In this document: piece after piece, positions 33,755-41,529 of the stretch
Layout: every line of letters starts with the position of its first letter
Position numbering within the stretch: position 1 is the stretch's first letter
From: Rhodoferax ferrireducens
Lineage (GTDB): Bacteria; Pseudomonadota; Gammaproteobacteria; Burkholderiales; Burkholderiaceae_C
Direction: 5' to 3'
Length of the DNA: 64,000 bases
Assembly (NCBI GenBank): GCA_002083775.1
Contig: MTEI01000003.1
Coordinates: 124,001 to 188,000 of the forward strand
The notes under the pieces: generated by a model
Databases searched by the model: none
Seen by the model: the letters and a program-made list of their open reading frames with translations, nothing else
What the model was told of the DNA's origin: nothing
Position numbers and translations under genes: made by a program

Positions 33755-34801
33755 ATGGACATGGCTTCAAGGCGAAATTTTGTCAAAAATGCGGGACTGG
33801 CAGGCGCTGCCGCGATGTCGCTCGCCGCGCCAGCTGTGCACGCGCAGGCACCCATTCGGTGGCGCATGCAAACCTATGCGGGGGCCACTTTGGGCCAGCA
33901 CGTGATCAAACCGGCCATTGATGCTTTCAACAAGGCGGCCAACGGGCAAATGGTGATTGAGCTCTCGTACGCCGACCAGTTGGTGCCCACCGGTGAACTG
34001 TTCAGGGCGTTACAGCGCGGCACCATCGACTGTGTGCAGTCTGATGACGACAGCATGGCCTCACCCACCGAGGTCACCGTTTTTGGCGGCTATTTCCCCT
34101 TTGCCAGCCGCTACAGCCTGGATGTGCCGGTGCTGTTCCACCAGTGGGGTCTGGGCGAAATCTGGGAGGCTGAATACGCCAAGGTGGGGGTCAAACATAT
34201 CTCCGCCGGCTCCTGGGATCCGTGCAACTTTGCCACCAAAAAACCGATCACCAGCCTGAAAGACCTCAAGGGCAAGAAGATCTTTACCTTCCCCACCGCC
34301 GGGCGGTTCCTGAAGCAATTTGGCGTGATCCCCGTGACACTGCCTTATGAAGACGTGGAAGTGGCCATGCAGACCGGCGAGCTCGACGGTGTGGCCTGGT
34401 CAGGCATCACCGAAGACTACACCGTGGGCTGGGCCAACGTGACCGGCAACTTTCTGACCAACAACATCTCGGGTGCCTGGATCGGCTCTTTTTACGCCAA
34501 CATGGCCAGCTGGAACAAAGTGCCACCGCATCTGCAACAGCTGATTCGTCTGGCTTTTGACAGCTCACATTACTACCGTCAGCACTGGTATTGGGGTGGC
34601 GAGGCCAAACTGCGTGTGGAGGGCAAGAAGATGAAACTCACCACCATCCCGGACGCCGAATGGAAAACGGTGGAGGCGGCAGGGCGCAAGTTCTGGGACG
34701 AAATCGCCAAAGAAAGCCCGCTCAAAGCCAAGGTTGTCCAGATATTGAAGAACTACAACGCTGCGATGGAGAAGGCCGGTCCGCCGTACCGCTACGGCTG
34801 A
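33755..34801 (+). CDS. dctP: TRAP transporter periplasmic solute-binding protein (DctP), Tat-exported
   Basis: The 348-residue protein begins with a twin-arginine signal (SRRNFVKNAG followed by a hydrophobic stretch and AVHAQA), so it is probably exported folded. The mature part has the DctP-type core, with LSYADQLVPTGELFRALQRGTID early, GSWDPCNFATKKPITSLKDLKGKK and VTLPYEDVEVAMQTGELDGV in the ligand-lobe region; the conserved Arg region is GRFLKQF. It resembles the group often binding 2-oxo acids or related carboxylates, but the ligand is uncertain. It is the last gene of dctQMP. Confidence 0.88.
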   Translation: MDMASRRNFVKNAGLAGAAAMSLAAPAVHAQAPIRWRMQTYAGATLGQHVIKPAIDAFNKAANGQMVIELSYADQLVPTGELFRALQRGTIDCVQSDDDSMASPTEVTVFGGYFPFASRYSLDVPVLFHQWGLGEIWEAEYAKVGVKHISAGSWDPCNFATKKPITSLKDLKGKKIFTFPTAGRFLKQFGVIPVTLPYEDVEVAMQTGELDGVAWSGITEDYTVGWANVTGNFLTNNISGAWIGSFYANMASWNKVPPHLQQLIRLAFDSSHYYRQHWYWGGEAKLRVEGKKMKLTTIPDAEWKTVEAAGRKFWDEIAKESPLKAKVVQILKNYNAAMEKAGPPYRYG

Positions 34802-34820
34802 TGCCCTTGGCTGCAGGGTT

Positions 34821-34850
34821 CTGCTGCGCCGGGCAAGTTTGGCGCAGCAG
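34821..34850. terminator. Hairpin between convergent dctP and ABC permease genes
   Basis: ctgctgcgcc (34821-34830) and ggcgcagcag (34841-34850) pair perfectly over a 10-base loop. It stands 20 bases after the dctP stop and 35 bases before the stop of the convergent permease gene, so it may end transcription from both sides. No T-run follows, which lowers confidence. Confidence 0.5.
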
Positions 34851-34885
34851 GGTCAGGACAGGCGCTGCTGCCTGCCAGCCTGTTC

Positions 34886-35743
34886 TCAGCTGGCTGATTT
34901 GGAGCCCCGCATCATCGTCAAAGCCAGCACGGCGGAGGCCACCATCAGCAGCAGACTCACCGCATTGAGAACCGGCGTGGCACCTTCGCGCATGCGGCCA
35001 TACATCATCACCGTGAGCGGCGAGTCGGAGCCGACCAGCATCAGCGTGGTGTTGAAGTTCTCGAAACTCATCAGGAACGAGATCGCCGCCGAGCCGATCA
35101 GCGCCGGTTTCAGGTACGGCAGGGTGATGGTCCATAACACCGCCAATCGCGACGCGCCCAGGTTGTAGGCGGCTTCTTCCAGTGTGATGTCAAAGCGCTT
35201 CAGGCGTGCGGTGATGGTCAGGGTGGCAATCGAGACGATGTACGAGAACTGCCCGAGCACCACCAACGGCAGCCCGGGGCGCAAAAATTCCAGCTCCAGG
35301 CCCCAAACATCATCGGCCAGATTGGCAACGCGGCTGGCAAACGCCAGGATCGAGATGCCCAGAATCACGCCCGGAATCACCAGCGGGGCCAGCATCAACA
35401 GGCTCAGCGCCTGCTTGCCACGGAATTGGGTGCGCTCGATCAAAAACGCATTCGCCGTGCCCACCAGCACCGACATCAGCGTGACCCAGCAGGCCACCAC
35501 CACGCTGGTCCAGATGCTGCCCAGCATGGCCGTGTCGGCAAAAAGGCCGGTGCGGCCCGAGCCATCATGGCCGACAAGCCAGTCGAGTGTGAAGCCGCGC
35601 CACGGCGGGGCCGGGTAGGGGGCGTCGTTGAAAGCAAACACCGCCACCACCACCAAAGGCAGAAACAAAAAGGCGAAAAAGGCTACCGCGTAGACCACGG
35701 TACTGGCGCGCAGCCAGAGCGGGCGGGGCAGCGAGGCAATCAC
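34886..35743 (-). CDS. ABC transporter permease, PotC-like
   Basis: The 285-residue inner-membrane protein has six hydrophobic helices and the permease EAA-loop signature EEAAYNLGASRLAVLWTITLPYLKPAL in its cytoplasmic loop, typical of the spermidine/putrescine importers (PotC side). It is the last gene of a minus-strand operon: solute-binding protein, ATPase, PotB-like permease, this permease. The 103 bases between the two permease genes hold repeat copy K, which is unusual within an operon and may reduce expression of this last gene. Confidence 0.86.
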   Translation of the reverse strand: MIASLPRPLWLRASTVVYAVAFFAFLFLPLVVVAVFAFNDAPYPAPPWRGFTLDWLVGHDGSGRTGLFADTAMLGSIWTSVVVACWVTLMSVLVGTANAFLIERTQFRGKQALSLLMLAPLVIPGVILGISILAFASRVANLADDVWGLELEFLRPGLPLVVLGQFSYIVSIATLTITARLKRFDITLEEAAYNLGASRLAVLWTITLPYLKPALIGSAAISFLMSFENFNTTLMLVGSDSPLTVMMYGRMREGATPVLNAVSLLLMVASAVLALTMMRGSKSAS

Positions 35744-35767
35744 CGGGGAGTCCTCACGTTTTGAGCA

Positions 35768-35815
35768 TCAAAATGGCTTCTAGCCCTTTTGCAATAAGGG
35801 CTAGTAGCTCCTGTT
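35768..35815 (+). repeat. Interspersed hairpin repeat, copy K, between two permease genes
   Basis: Reads tcaaaatggcttctagccct, spacer tttgcaat, aagggctagtagctcctg. Stem arms are complete (agccctt/aagggct with the ttctag/ctagta extension). It is inverted relative to the ABC operon and lies in the 103-base gap between its two permease genes, where it could act as a partial terminator or mRNA-end stabiliser. Confidence 0.82.
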
Positions 35816-35846
35816 TCAGAAGTGTTGTAGGGATGGCAAGACAAAG

Positions 35847-36737
35847 TCATGACCTTTGCATCACTTCGCCAAACTTCTGTCCGGAGAGCTTCAACCCCGC
35901 CCAGACAATCGCCGTGCTCAGGGCCAGCAGCAAAAAGCCAAACGCCGCACCCTGCTCCCAGTTGAAGCGCGTGATGAACTGGGTGTAGATCTGCTCGGTG
36001 AACCACTGTGAGCTTTTGCCGCCCAGCAGCGTCGGCGTCAGGTAGTTGCCCAGCGTCAACATGAACACCACAATACAACCCGCCACGATGCCCGGCGCGG
36101 CGTGCGGAATGACGATTTGCCGCAGGATCGACCAGCCGTTGCCACCCAGGTCGTAAGCGGCTTCGATCAGGGAGTCGTCCAGGCTCTCCAGCGCGCTGAT
36201 CAGCGGGATCACCATGAACAACATCGACGTATAAACCAGCCCGACCAGGATGGTGGCGTCGTGGTACAGCATCTCCACGGGCGCCGGGGTCATGCCCAGG
36301 CTGACCAGCAGCGCGGGCAAAACGCCCGATTCGCGCAGCAAAATCATCCAGCCCAGCGTGCGCACCGTCTCGCTCACCCAAAACGGAATCAGGCACATCA
36401 CAAACAGCAGCGATTTGGACTGGCCGCGCACCAGCTTGGCAATCGTCCAGGCAATCGGAAAGGCCAGCAGCAGCGTGATGGCCGTGGCGGCAATCGACAT
36501 CAGCGCGGTGCGCATGAAGGTGTGCCAGTACAGCGGCTCTTCAAAAAAGGTGCGGAACTGCGCCAGGCTGGGCTCGTACACACGCGGTGCCACGCGCGCG
36601 CGCATCGACAAAATGCCCAGTTCCACATGCGGCAGCACGATCAGCCCCAGCAGCCACAGCAGCGCCGGTGCCAGCAAGAGCATCAGCATCAGCCGCGCGG
36701 TCTGGCGCGACGGATTTGAGGTGTCAGCTGAAGACAT
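35847..36737 (-). CDS. ABC transporter permease, PotB-like
   Basis: The 296-residue product starts at the ATG at 36737, inside the last codons of the ATPase gene (14-base overlap). It has six hydrophobic helices with the first around LMLMLLLAPALLWLLGLIVL, and the EAA-loop segment IEAAYDLGGNGWSILRQIVIPHAAPGI. It is the PotB-type partner of the downstream PotC-like permease. Translation is probably coupled to the ATPase gene through the overlap. Confidence 0.86.
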   Translation of the reverse strand: MSSADTSNPSRQTARLMLMLLLAPALLWLLGLIVLPHVELGILSMRARVAPRVYEPSLAQFRTFFEEPLYWHTFMRTALMSIAATAITLLLAFPIAWTIAKLVRGQSKSLLFVMCLIPFWVSETVRTLGWMILLRESGVLPALLVSLGMTPAPVEMLYHDATILVGLVYTSMLFMVIPLISALESLDDSLIEAAYDLGGNGWSILRQIVIPHAAPGIVAGCIVVFMLTLGNYLTPTLLGGKSSQWFTEQIYTQFITRFNWEQGAAFGFLLLALSTAIVWAGLKLSGQKFGEVMQRS

Positions 36738-37890
36738 GCTCGTTGGCCGTGGTGTCTGCGGCAAAAGCGACGGCGCGCTGGGGGTCAAAACCAAAGGCCA
36801 CGGTTTCACCCACTCTCAGGTCGGCAAACTCACCGGTTTGCGGCAGGGCGATGCGGAACTCGGTGTTGGACTGGGCTTCGCGCAGCAGCACCGCCGAGTT
36901 GGCCCCGTCAAACAGCAGGCTCTCCACGTGAGCGCTGAAATGGGGTAGCCGGGCGTCTTTCAAGACCGAAGCTTGGCGCGCCAACCGCGCCACTTCGGGG
37001 CGCACAAACGCCTCCACGGCATCGCCACGTGCGATGCTGCCAATGGCGCGCGCAGGCATCACCAGGCCGGATGCGCTGGTGACCGTCACGGTGCTGCCAT
37101 TGACCTCGGTGGCGCGGCCCGGGATGCGGTTATTGGCGCCGACAAAACCGGCCACAAACGGCGTTTGCGGCTCGTAGTAAAGCTGCTGCGGTGTGCCCAC
37201 CTGCTCAAAACGGCCATGGTTCATTACCGCCACATGGTCGCTGAGCACCAGCGCCTCGGACTGGTCGTGGGTGATGTAGACAAAGGTGGTGCCAAAAGCC
37301 GCTTGCAGCGCTTTCAGCTCAATCTTCATGTGTTCGCGCAGTTTCAAGTCCAGCGCGCCCAGCGGCTCGTCGAGCAGCAGCAAAGTAGGTTCGAGTACCA
37401 GGCTGCGGGCAATCGCCACGCGTTGTTTTTGCCCGCCCGAGAGCTGATCGACACGCTTGGCCTGCGCACCAGGCAGGCTGACACGCTCCAGCATGTCACC
37501 CACACGGCGCTGGATCTCATCCTTGGCTACACCCCGGCGCGCCAGACCATAGCCCACGTTCTCGCCCACACTCATCATCGGGAACAGCGCCAGGTGCTGG
37601 AACACCATGTTCACCGGGCGTTTGTTGGGCGGCACGCCATTCATGGCTTTGCCGCCAATGTGAATCTCACCGGCATCGGCTTCAAGAAAGCCCGCAATCA
37701 TGCGCAGCAGCGTGGTTTTGCCGCAGCCCGACGGCCCGAGGATGGAGAAAAAACTGCCACGTGCCACTGAGAACGACAAGTCGTCCACCGCGCGGAAAGC
37801 ACCGTAGTGCTTGGCTACGTGGCTGGCTTGCAGGTCAGGCTGCGCTTTGCCGGCTGTGGCCAAGATTGGATCGGGAATGGGATGTGTCAA
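36724..37890 (-). CDS. ABC transporter ATPase, PotA-like
   Basis: The 388-residue protein has Walker A GPSGCGKT (about residues 53-60), the Q-loop FQHLALFP, the ABC signature LSGGQKQR, Walker B LLLLDEP and the switch His in YITHDQSEALVLSD. The C-terminal about 140 residues form the TOBE-type regulatory domain (NNRIPGRATEVNGSTVTV). It drives import by the two permeases that follow on the same strand. A 131-base gap with a structured repeat separates it from the upstream solute-binding protein gene. Confidence 0.9.
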   Translation of the reverse strand: MTHPIPDPILATAGKAQPDLQASHVAKHYGAFRAVDDLSFSVARGSFFSILGPSGCGKTTLLRMIAGFLEADAGEIHIGGKAMNGVPPNKRPVNMVFQHLALFPMMSVGENVGYGLARRGVAKDEIQRRVGDMLERVSLPGAQAKRVDQLSGGQKQRVAIARSLVLEPTLLLLDEPLGALDLKLREHMKIELKALQAAFGTTFVYITHDQSEALVLSDHVAVMNHGRFEQVGTPQQLYYEPQTPFVAGFVGANNRIPGRATEVNGSTVTVTSASGLVMPARAIGSIARGDAVEAFVRPEVARLARQASVLKDARLPHFSAHVESLLFDGANSAVLLREAQSNTEFRIALPQTGEFADLRVGETVAFGFDPQRAVAFAADTTANEHVFS

Positions 37891-37926
37891 GAGGGAAAAC
37901 TGGGTGTGTTAGCTGAAAAAGCTGCC

Positions 37927-37998
37927 TTGTCATGCCGGGCTATGACCCGGCATCCATGCACGGCGGTCATGGATTGCGGGTCAAGCCCGCAATGACAA
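37927..37998. repeat. 72-bp multi-stem palindromic element inside the ABC operon
   Basis: The ends ttgtcat (37927-37933) and atgacaa (37992-37998) are inverted repeats. Inside are three further stems: atgccggg/cccggcat (37932-37939, 37946-37953), ccatg/catgg (37954-37958, 37968-37972) and attgcggg/cccgcaat (37973-37980, 37986-37993). A half-copy (aagctcgcaatgac) follows. It looks like a small miniature-transposon or REP-type element. It lies between the solute-binding protein and ATPase genes, where a stable RNA fold would favour high levels of the binding protein mRNA. Confidence 0.75.
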
Positions 37999-38021
37999 CC
38001 ATCAAGCTCGCAATGACTTGC

Positions 38022-39089
38022 TTAGTTTGCGGCTTTGATGCGGTCCAGCACGCGGCCTTCAATCTCTTCTAGGCCCGCAGGCACCGCCGGGTACCACTTC
38101 ACGTTTTTCAGCGCCGCTTCAGGGAAGCTGGCGGCAAACTGGGCTTTGAGTTTGGCGTCCATCAACTGGTCAGCACCCTTGGAGGCGGTGAAGTTGCCCG
38201 CCACACCGGCCACCTTGGCCGCAATCTCGGGGCGCATGTTGAAGTTGATCCAGGCGTAAGCCGCAGCGTCGTTCTTGCCTTTGGCGGGGATGGCAAAGGT
38301 GTCGATCCAGCCCAGGGCGCCGGATTTGGGGGCGATGAACTGCATTTCAGCCTTTTCGCCGTTGAGCTTCCAGCCACCCGTGTCCCACATCATGGCGCCG
38401 ACGATTTCACCGGCGCGCATGCCGTTGAGCAGCTGGTCCTTGTTGTCCCAGTAGAACTTGACATTGGGTTTGCAGGCGATCAGTGTCTTGCCCACTTCGT
38501 CCATCAGCGCACCGTAGGCCTTGGGGTCGTTGTACAGGGCAAACGGGTCTTTGCCCGAGGCAAAGGCAAACGCCAGCAGGGTCGGGCGCTTCAGGCGGTA
38601 AGCCACCTTGCCCTTGAATTCGGCCTTGCACAGGTCGGGGTAGTCGGCCATCTTGGCCAGTTGGGTGTTGACCACCAGGCCGTCGGTGCCCCAGATGTGC
38701 GGCAGGCCATAGACTTTGCCGGCCAGGGTGGTGTTTTTCTTGGTGGCTTCCAGCATGCTGGGGATGAACAGCTCGCTCTTGAGCTTGCTCAAGTCCATCG
38801 GTTTGTAGATGCCAAACTCAGCTTGCGGGCCGGCAATACGGTCTTGCGACGGCTGGGCCAAGTCAAACCCGGCACCGCCGGTGGCGCGCAACTTGGAGAT
38901 CATCTCCTCGTTATTGGACATCGTCACCTCCACCTTGTAGCCGCTTTCCTTCTCGAACTGCGCCACCACGTCGGCGGGCACATAACCGTCCCAGGTGAGT
39001 AGACGCAGGGTTTTTTCTTGTGCCAGCGCCGAGCCAGCCAGGCCCAGCGCAGCGATGCTGGCAGCCATCAGAGAAAAGCGGAATTTCAT
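38022..39089 (-). CDS. ABC transporter periplasmic solute-binding protein, PotD/PotF-like
   Basis: The 355-residue protein has a clear signal peptide with cleavage at ALA-QE (residue 23). The mature part begins KTLRLLTWDGYVPADVVAQF, the pattern of the spermidine/putrescine-binding group, and continues with GFDLAQPSQDRIAG, YGLPHIWGTDGLVVN and GAMMWDTGGWKLNG. It captures the substrate for the ATPase and permeases downstream on the same strand. A polyamine or related cation is inferred from family resemblance; the binding residues were not checked individually. Confidence 0.87.
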   Translation of the reverse strand: MKFRFSLMAASIAALGLAGSALAQEKTLRLLTWDGYVPADVVAQFEKESGYKVEVTMSNNEEMISKLRATGGAGFDLAQPSQDRIAGPQAEFGIYKPMDLSKLKSELFIPSMLEATKKNTTLAGKVYGLPHIWGTDGLVVNTQLAKMADYPDLCKAEFKGKVAYRLKRPTLLAFAFASGKDPFALYNDPKAYGALMDEVGKTLIACKPNVKFYWDNKDQLLNGMRAGEIVGAMMWDTGGWKLNGEKAEMQFIAPKSGALGWIDTFAIPAKGKNDAAAYAWINFNMRPEIAAKVAGVAGNFTASKGADQLMDAKLKAQFAASFPEAALKNVKWYPAVPAGLEEIEGRVLDRIKAAN

Positions 39090-39299
39090 GGTGAGTCCTT
39101 TGCGGTTGATGAAAAAAAGTCAGGCCGGGTGACAAGCTATCCCTGCGCCAGCGCGCCAGAGTACGACACTTTAATGACATTTTGGTGTCACCGGTGAGGC
39201 AGCGCCAAGAACTGCGGCGAATTTACTGAAAGGCAGCAAAATCTTGCTATCGTTGGGCACAGGTTGGCCGTGTGGCGCAGCCGTTTTCAGGAGGTCATG

Positions 39300-40130
39300 A
39301 TGGCAATGGATGTGGTGGACTACGAGATTTTTGGCACCGAGATGCAGTATGTCGAGGTCGAGCTGGACCCCGGCGAGGCCGCCGTGGGCGAGGCGGGTGT
39401 GATGATGTACATGCAGGCCGGTATTCAGATGGACACGGTGTTTGGCGACGGCGCTCAACAGGGCGGCCTGTTTGGCAAGCTGATGGGCGCAGGCAAACGC
39501 CTGCTGACCGGTGAGAGCCTGTTCACCACCGTGTTCCTGAACACCGCCAGCAGCAAACAACGCGTGGCCTTTGCCGCACCTTACCCCGGCAAGATCGTGC
39601 CGATGGACCTGCGCGCGCTTGGCGGCACACTGCTGTGCCAGAAGGACTCTTTTTTGTGCGCCGCCAAGGGCGTTTCGCTGGGCATTGCGCTGCAAAAGAA
39701 GCTGGGCGCAGGGCTGTTTGGCGGTGAAGGCTTCATCATGCAAAAGCTCGAAGGGGATGGTTTGGCTTTTGTGCACGCCGGTGGCACGCTGATGGAGCGC
39801 ACGCTGGCACCGGGCGAAACGTTGTGTGTCGATACCGGTTGTGTGGTGGCGTATCAGCCGAGTGTGGACTTTGACATCCAGTACGTGGGCAAGATCAAGT
39901 CGGCGCTGTTTGGCGGCGAGGGCCTGTTTTTTGCCACGCTGCGCGGCCCCGGCAAGATCTGGCTGCAGTCGTTACCGCTGTCCCGCCTGGCCAACCGCAT
40001 CATTGCCTCTGCCCCGGCAGCGGGCGGGCGCTCGTCCGAGCAGGGGTCGGTACTGGGTGGCGCAGCCATCGGTGGCACGCTGCTGGGCGGCGGCTTGCTT
40101 GGCGGCCTGATGGGTGGGGAAGACGAGTAA
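39300..40130 (+). CDS. TIGR00266/AIM24-family protein
   Basis: The 276-residue product matches the TIGR00266 (AIM24) family, a beta-helix/tubby-like fold of unknown function in bacteria. Conserved pieces are [53 protein letters not shown] and [20 protein letters not shown] Gly-rich tail ([16 protein letters not shown]) ends the protein. An aggagg site at 39289-39294 best fits the ATG at 39300; ATGs at 39297 and 39306 are also in frame. It is followed, after repeat copy L, by a ParA-like gene on the same strand. Confidence 0.85.
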   Translation: MAMDVVDYEIFGTEMQYVEVELDPGEAAVGEAGVMMYMQAGIQMDTVFGDGAQQGGLFGKLMGAGKRLLTGESLFTTVFLNTASSKQRVAFAAPYPGKIVPMDLRALGGTLLCQKDSFLCAAKGVSLGIALQKKLGAGLFGGEGFIMQKLEGDGLAFVHAGGTLMERTLAPGETLCVDTGCVVAYQPSVDFDIQYVGKIKSALFGGEGLFFATLRGPGKIWLQSLPLSRLANRIIASAPAAGGRSSEQGSVLGGAAIGGTLLGGGLLGGLMGGEDE

Positions 40131-40144
40131 GCTGCAGCTTACAA

Positions 40145-40195
40145 GCTTTTTGTGCCTCCAGCCCTTTATTCATAAGGGCTAACAGCTATTGAATC
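40145..40195 (+). repeat. Interspersed hairpin repeat, copy L
   Basis: Reads gctttttgtgcctccagccc, then tttattcat, aagggctaacagctattgaat. The stem is complete. It occupies the gap between the AIM24-like and ParA-like genes and ends just before the caggag ribosome-binding stretch of the latter. Its left flank aagctttttgtgcct is shared with copy M inside topB. Confidence 0.85.
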
Positions 40196-40205
40196 AGGAG
40201 TTTTT

Positions 40206-40823
40206 ATGCCGGTTGTTGTGGTCGCCAACCCCAAAGGTGGCGTGGGTAAATCCACCTTGTCAACCCAGATTGCGGGCTATTTTGCCGCGCGCAACCAGCG
40301 GGTGATGCTCGGTGATGTGGACCGGCAGCAGTCCTGCAAACTGTGGCTGTCTTTGCGGCCCGATACGGCGCGACCTATCACCAGCTGGGAACTGGACCGC
40401 GACAACTTGGCCAAGCCGCCCAAAGGCACCACCCACGTGGTGCTGGACACGCCCGCCGGGCTGCACGGCAAGCGCCTTAAAGAGGTGCTGAAGCTGGCGC
40501 ACAAGGTGCTGGTGCCGCTGCAACCCAGCGTGTTTGACATCTTTGCCACGAAAGACTTTCTGGACGAACTGCGTGAGAGCAGTCAGGCCGCCAAAACGCA
40601 GATCGGCATCGTCGGCATGCGCGTCGATGAGCGCACCCGCGCCGCCGAGCAACTGAGACAGTTCGTCGAGTCCACCGGCCTGCCGGTGCTGGGCACGCTG
40701 CGCAACACGCAAAACTACGTGCAACTTGCCGCCCGTGGCCTGACCATCTTCGACCTGGCCCCCGAGCGCGTGGCGCGCGATTTGGCGCAGTGGCAGCCGA
40801 TTTGTGAGTGGCTGGATCAGTAG
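40206..40823 (+). CDS. ParA-family ATPase (orphan)
   Basis: The 205-residue protein has the deviant Walker A motif KGGVGKST (residues 10-17), the aspartate motif VMLGDVDRQQS and the Walker B-like VVLDTPAG, all typical of small MinD/ParA cargo-positioning ATPases. No ParB partner is adjacent: upstream is an AIM24-family gene and downstream, converging and overlapping by a few bases, the decayed ParE-like gene. Chromosomal orphan ParA proteins often place protein clusters or help plasmid-type segregation; the cargo here is unknown. Confidence 0.86.
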   Translation: MPVVVVANPKGGVGKSTLSTQIAGYFAARNQRVMLGDVDRQQSCKLWLSLRPDTARPITSWELDRDNLAKPPKGTTHVVLDTPAGLHGKRLKEVLKLAHKVLVPLQPSVFDIFATKDFLDELRESSQAAKTQIGIVGMRVDERTRAAEQLRQFVESTGLPVLGTLRNTQNYVQLAARGLTIFDLAPERVARDLAQWQPICEWLDQ

Positions 40824-41107
40824 ACCAGCTCTTTTTGGTGCCTCAGCGCCAGAATCACGGCGGTTTGGCCGTCAAAGTGGTACAGCGCGATGTAGCCGCT
40901 GTCGCCAAAGTCAATCATTCATTCCCGGTAATCTGCAGGAAACTCCTCTGCGGGTCGGCCTACGCCCGGTTGCAGGGCCAGCGTTTTGACACCTTGTCGG
41001 ATGGCCGTCACGGGGCGTTTAGCAGCCTCTGGGCTTTTTGGAGCCAGAAAACGGTGCAGCCTTTGCATATCGAGCAGCGCTGGCCGCGACCAGATCAAAC
41101 GTGGCAT
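40817..41107 (-). pseudogene. ParE/RelE-type toxin gene with an in-frame TGA
   Basis: The 97-codon frame reads MPRLIWSRPALLDMQRLHRF, then a helical stretch to ADYRE, then TGA at 40919-40921, and continues MIDFGDSGYIALYHFDGQTAVILALRHQKELVY to a TGA at 40817-40819. The part after the stop is the normal C-terminal sheet of ParE-like toxins, where relatives have Trp (TGG) near this position. So a single nonsense change, without frameshift, has cut the gene. The full-length start is the ATG at 41107, overlapping the antitoxin frame by 13 bases. Confidence 0.78.
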
Positions 41108-41385
41108 GCGGGCGGCTCCACGTCCTGGCCAGCCTCAAGCTTGGCCAGCCAGTCGTCCGCTTCTTCCTCGGTGACATGCTGTCCGGTGGCCTGATAGGCC
41201 TTCCAGGCTGCGATGCCATCTTGTCGATACGCCTCCAGCTATTCTTCACGCTCAATGTATTGCTGGATGGCTTCGCGCATCAGCCAGTGCGTGGTGCGCC
41301 TGCGTGACTGGGCCAAGCAGTCCATGCGGCCACGCGTTTCCGGATCCAGCTTGACGGACATGGGCCGCGCAACGGTTGCAGTCAT
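41095..41385 (-). pseudogene. Ribbon-helix-helix antitoxin gene with an in-frame TAG
   Basis: The 97-codon frame starts MTATVARPMSVKLDPETRGR, a ribbon-helix-helix DNA-binding start, and runs to ...QQYIEREE, then TAG at 41239-41241, then LEAYRQDGIAAWKAYQATGQ and HVTEEEADDWLAKLEAGQDV to a TGA at 41095-41097. The downstream part is the toxin-binding tail of this antitoxin group. Again one nonsense codon interrupts an otherwise intact frame. The truncated 48-residue N-terminal part could still bind DNA. Confidence 0.76.
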
Positions 41386-41484
41386 GACGCACCTCACAGT
41401 AGTTAGTGACAGGTATTACTCTACACGACCTTTGGACAGTGGCGTGGTTCGTGCGGAAGGTGCCCTGATTGAAAGGTGCCAAGG

Positions 41485-41510
41485 AAGGTGGTCACGCTTG
41501 TGACCACCTT
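41485..41510. terminator. Hairpin downstream of topB
   Basis: aaggtggtcac (41485-41495), loop gctt, gtgaccacctt (41500-41510) is a perfect 11-bp stem 19 bases after the topB stop codon. On the topB strand it is followed by ccttggcacctttc, which is only weakly T-rich, so termination efficiency is uncertain. Confidence 0.6.
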
Positions 41511-41529
41511 GGTCAGGCGACAGCCGCTA

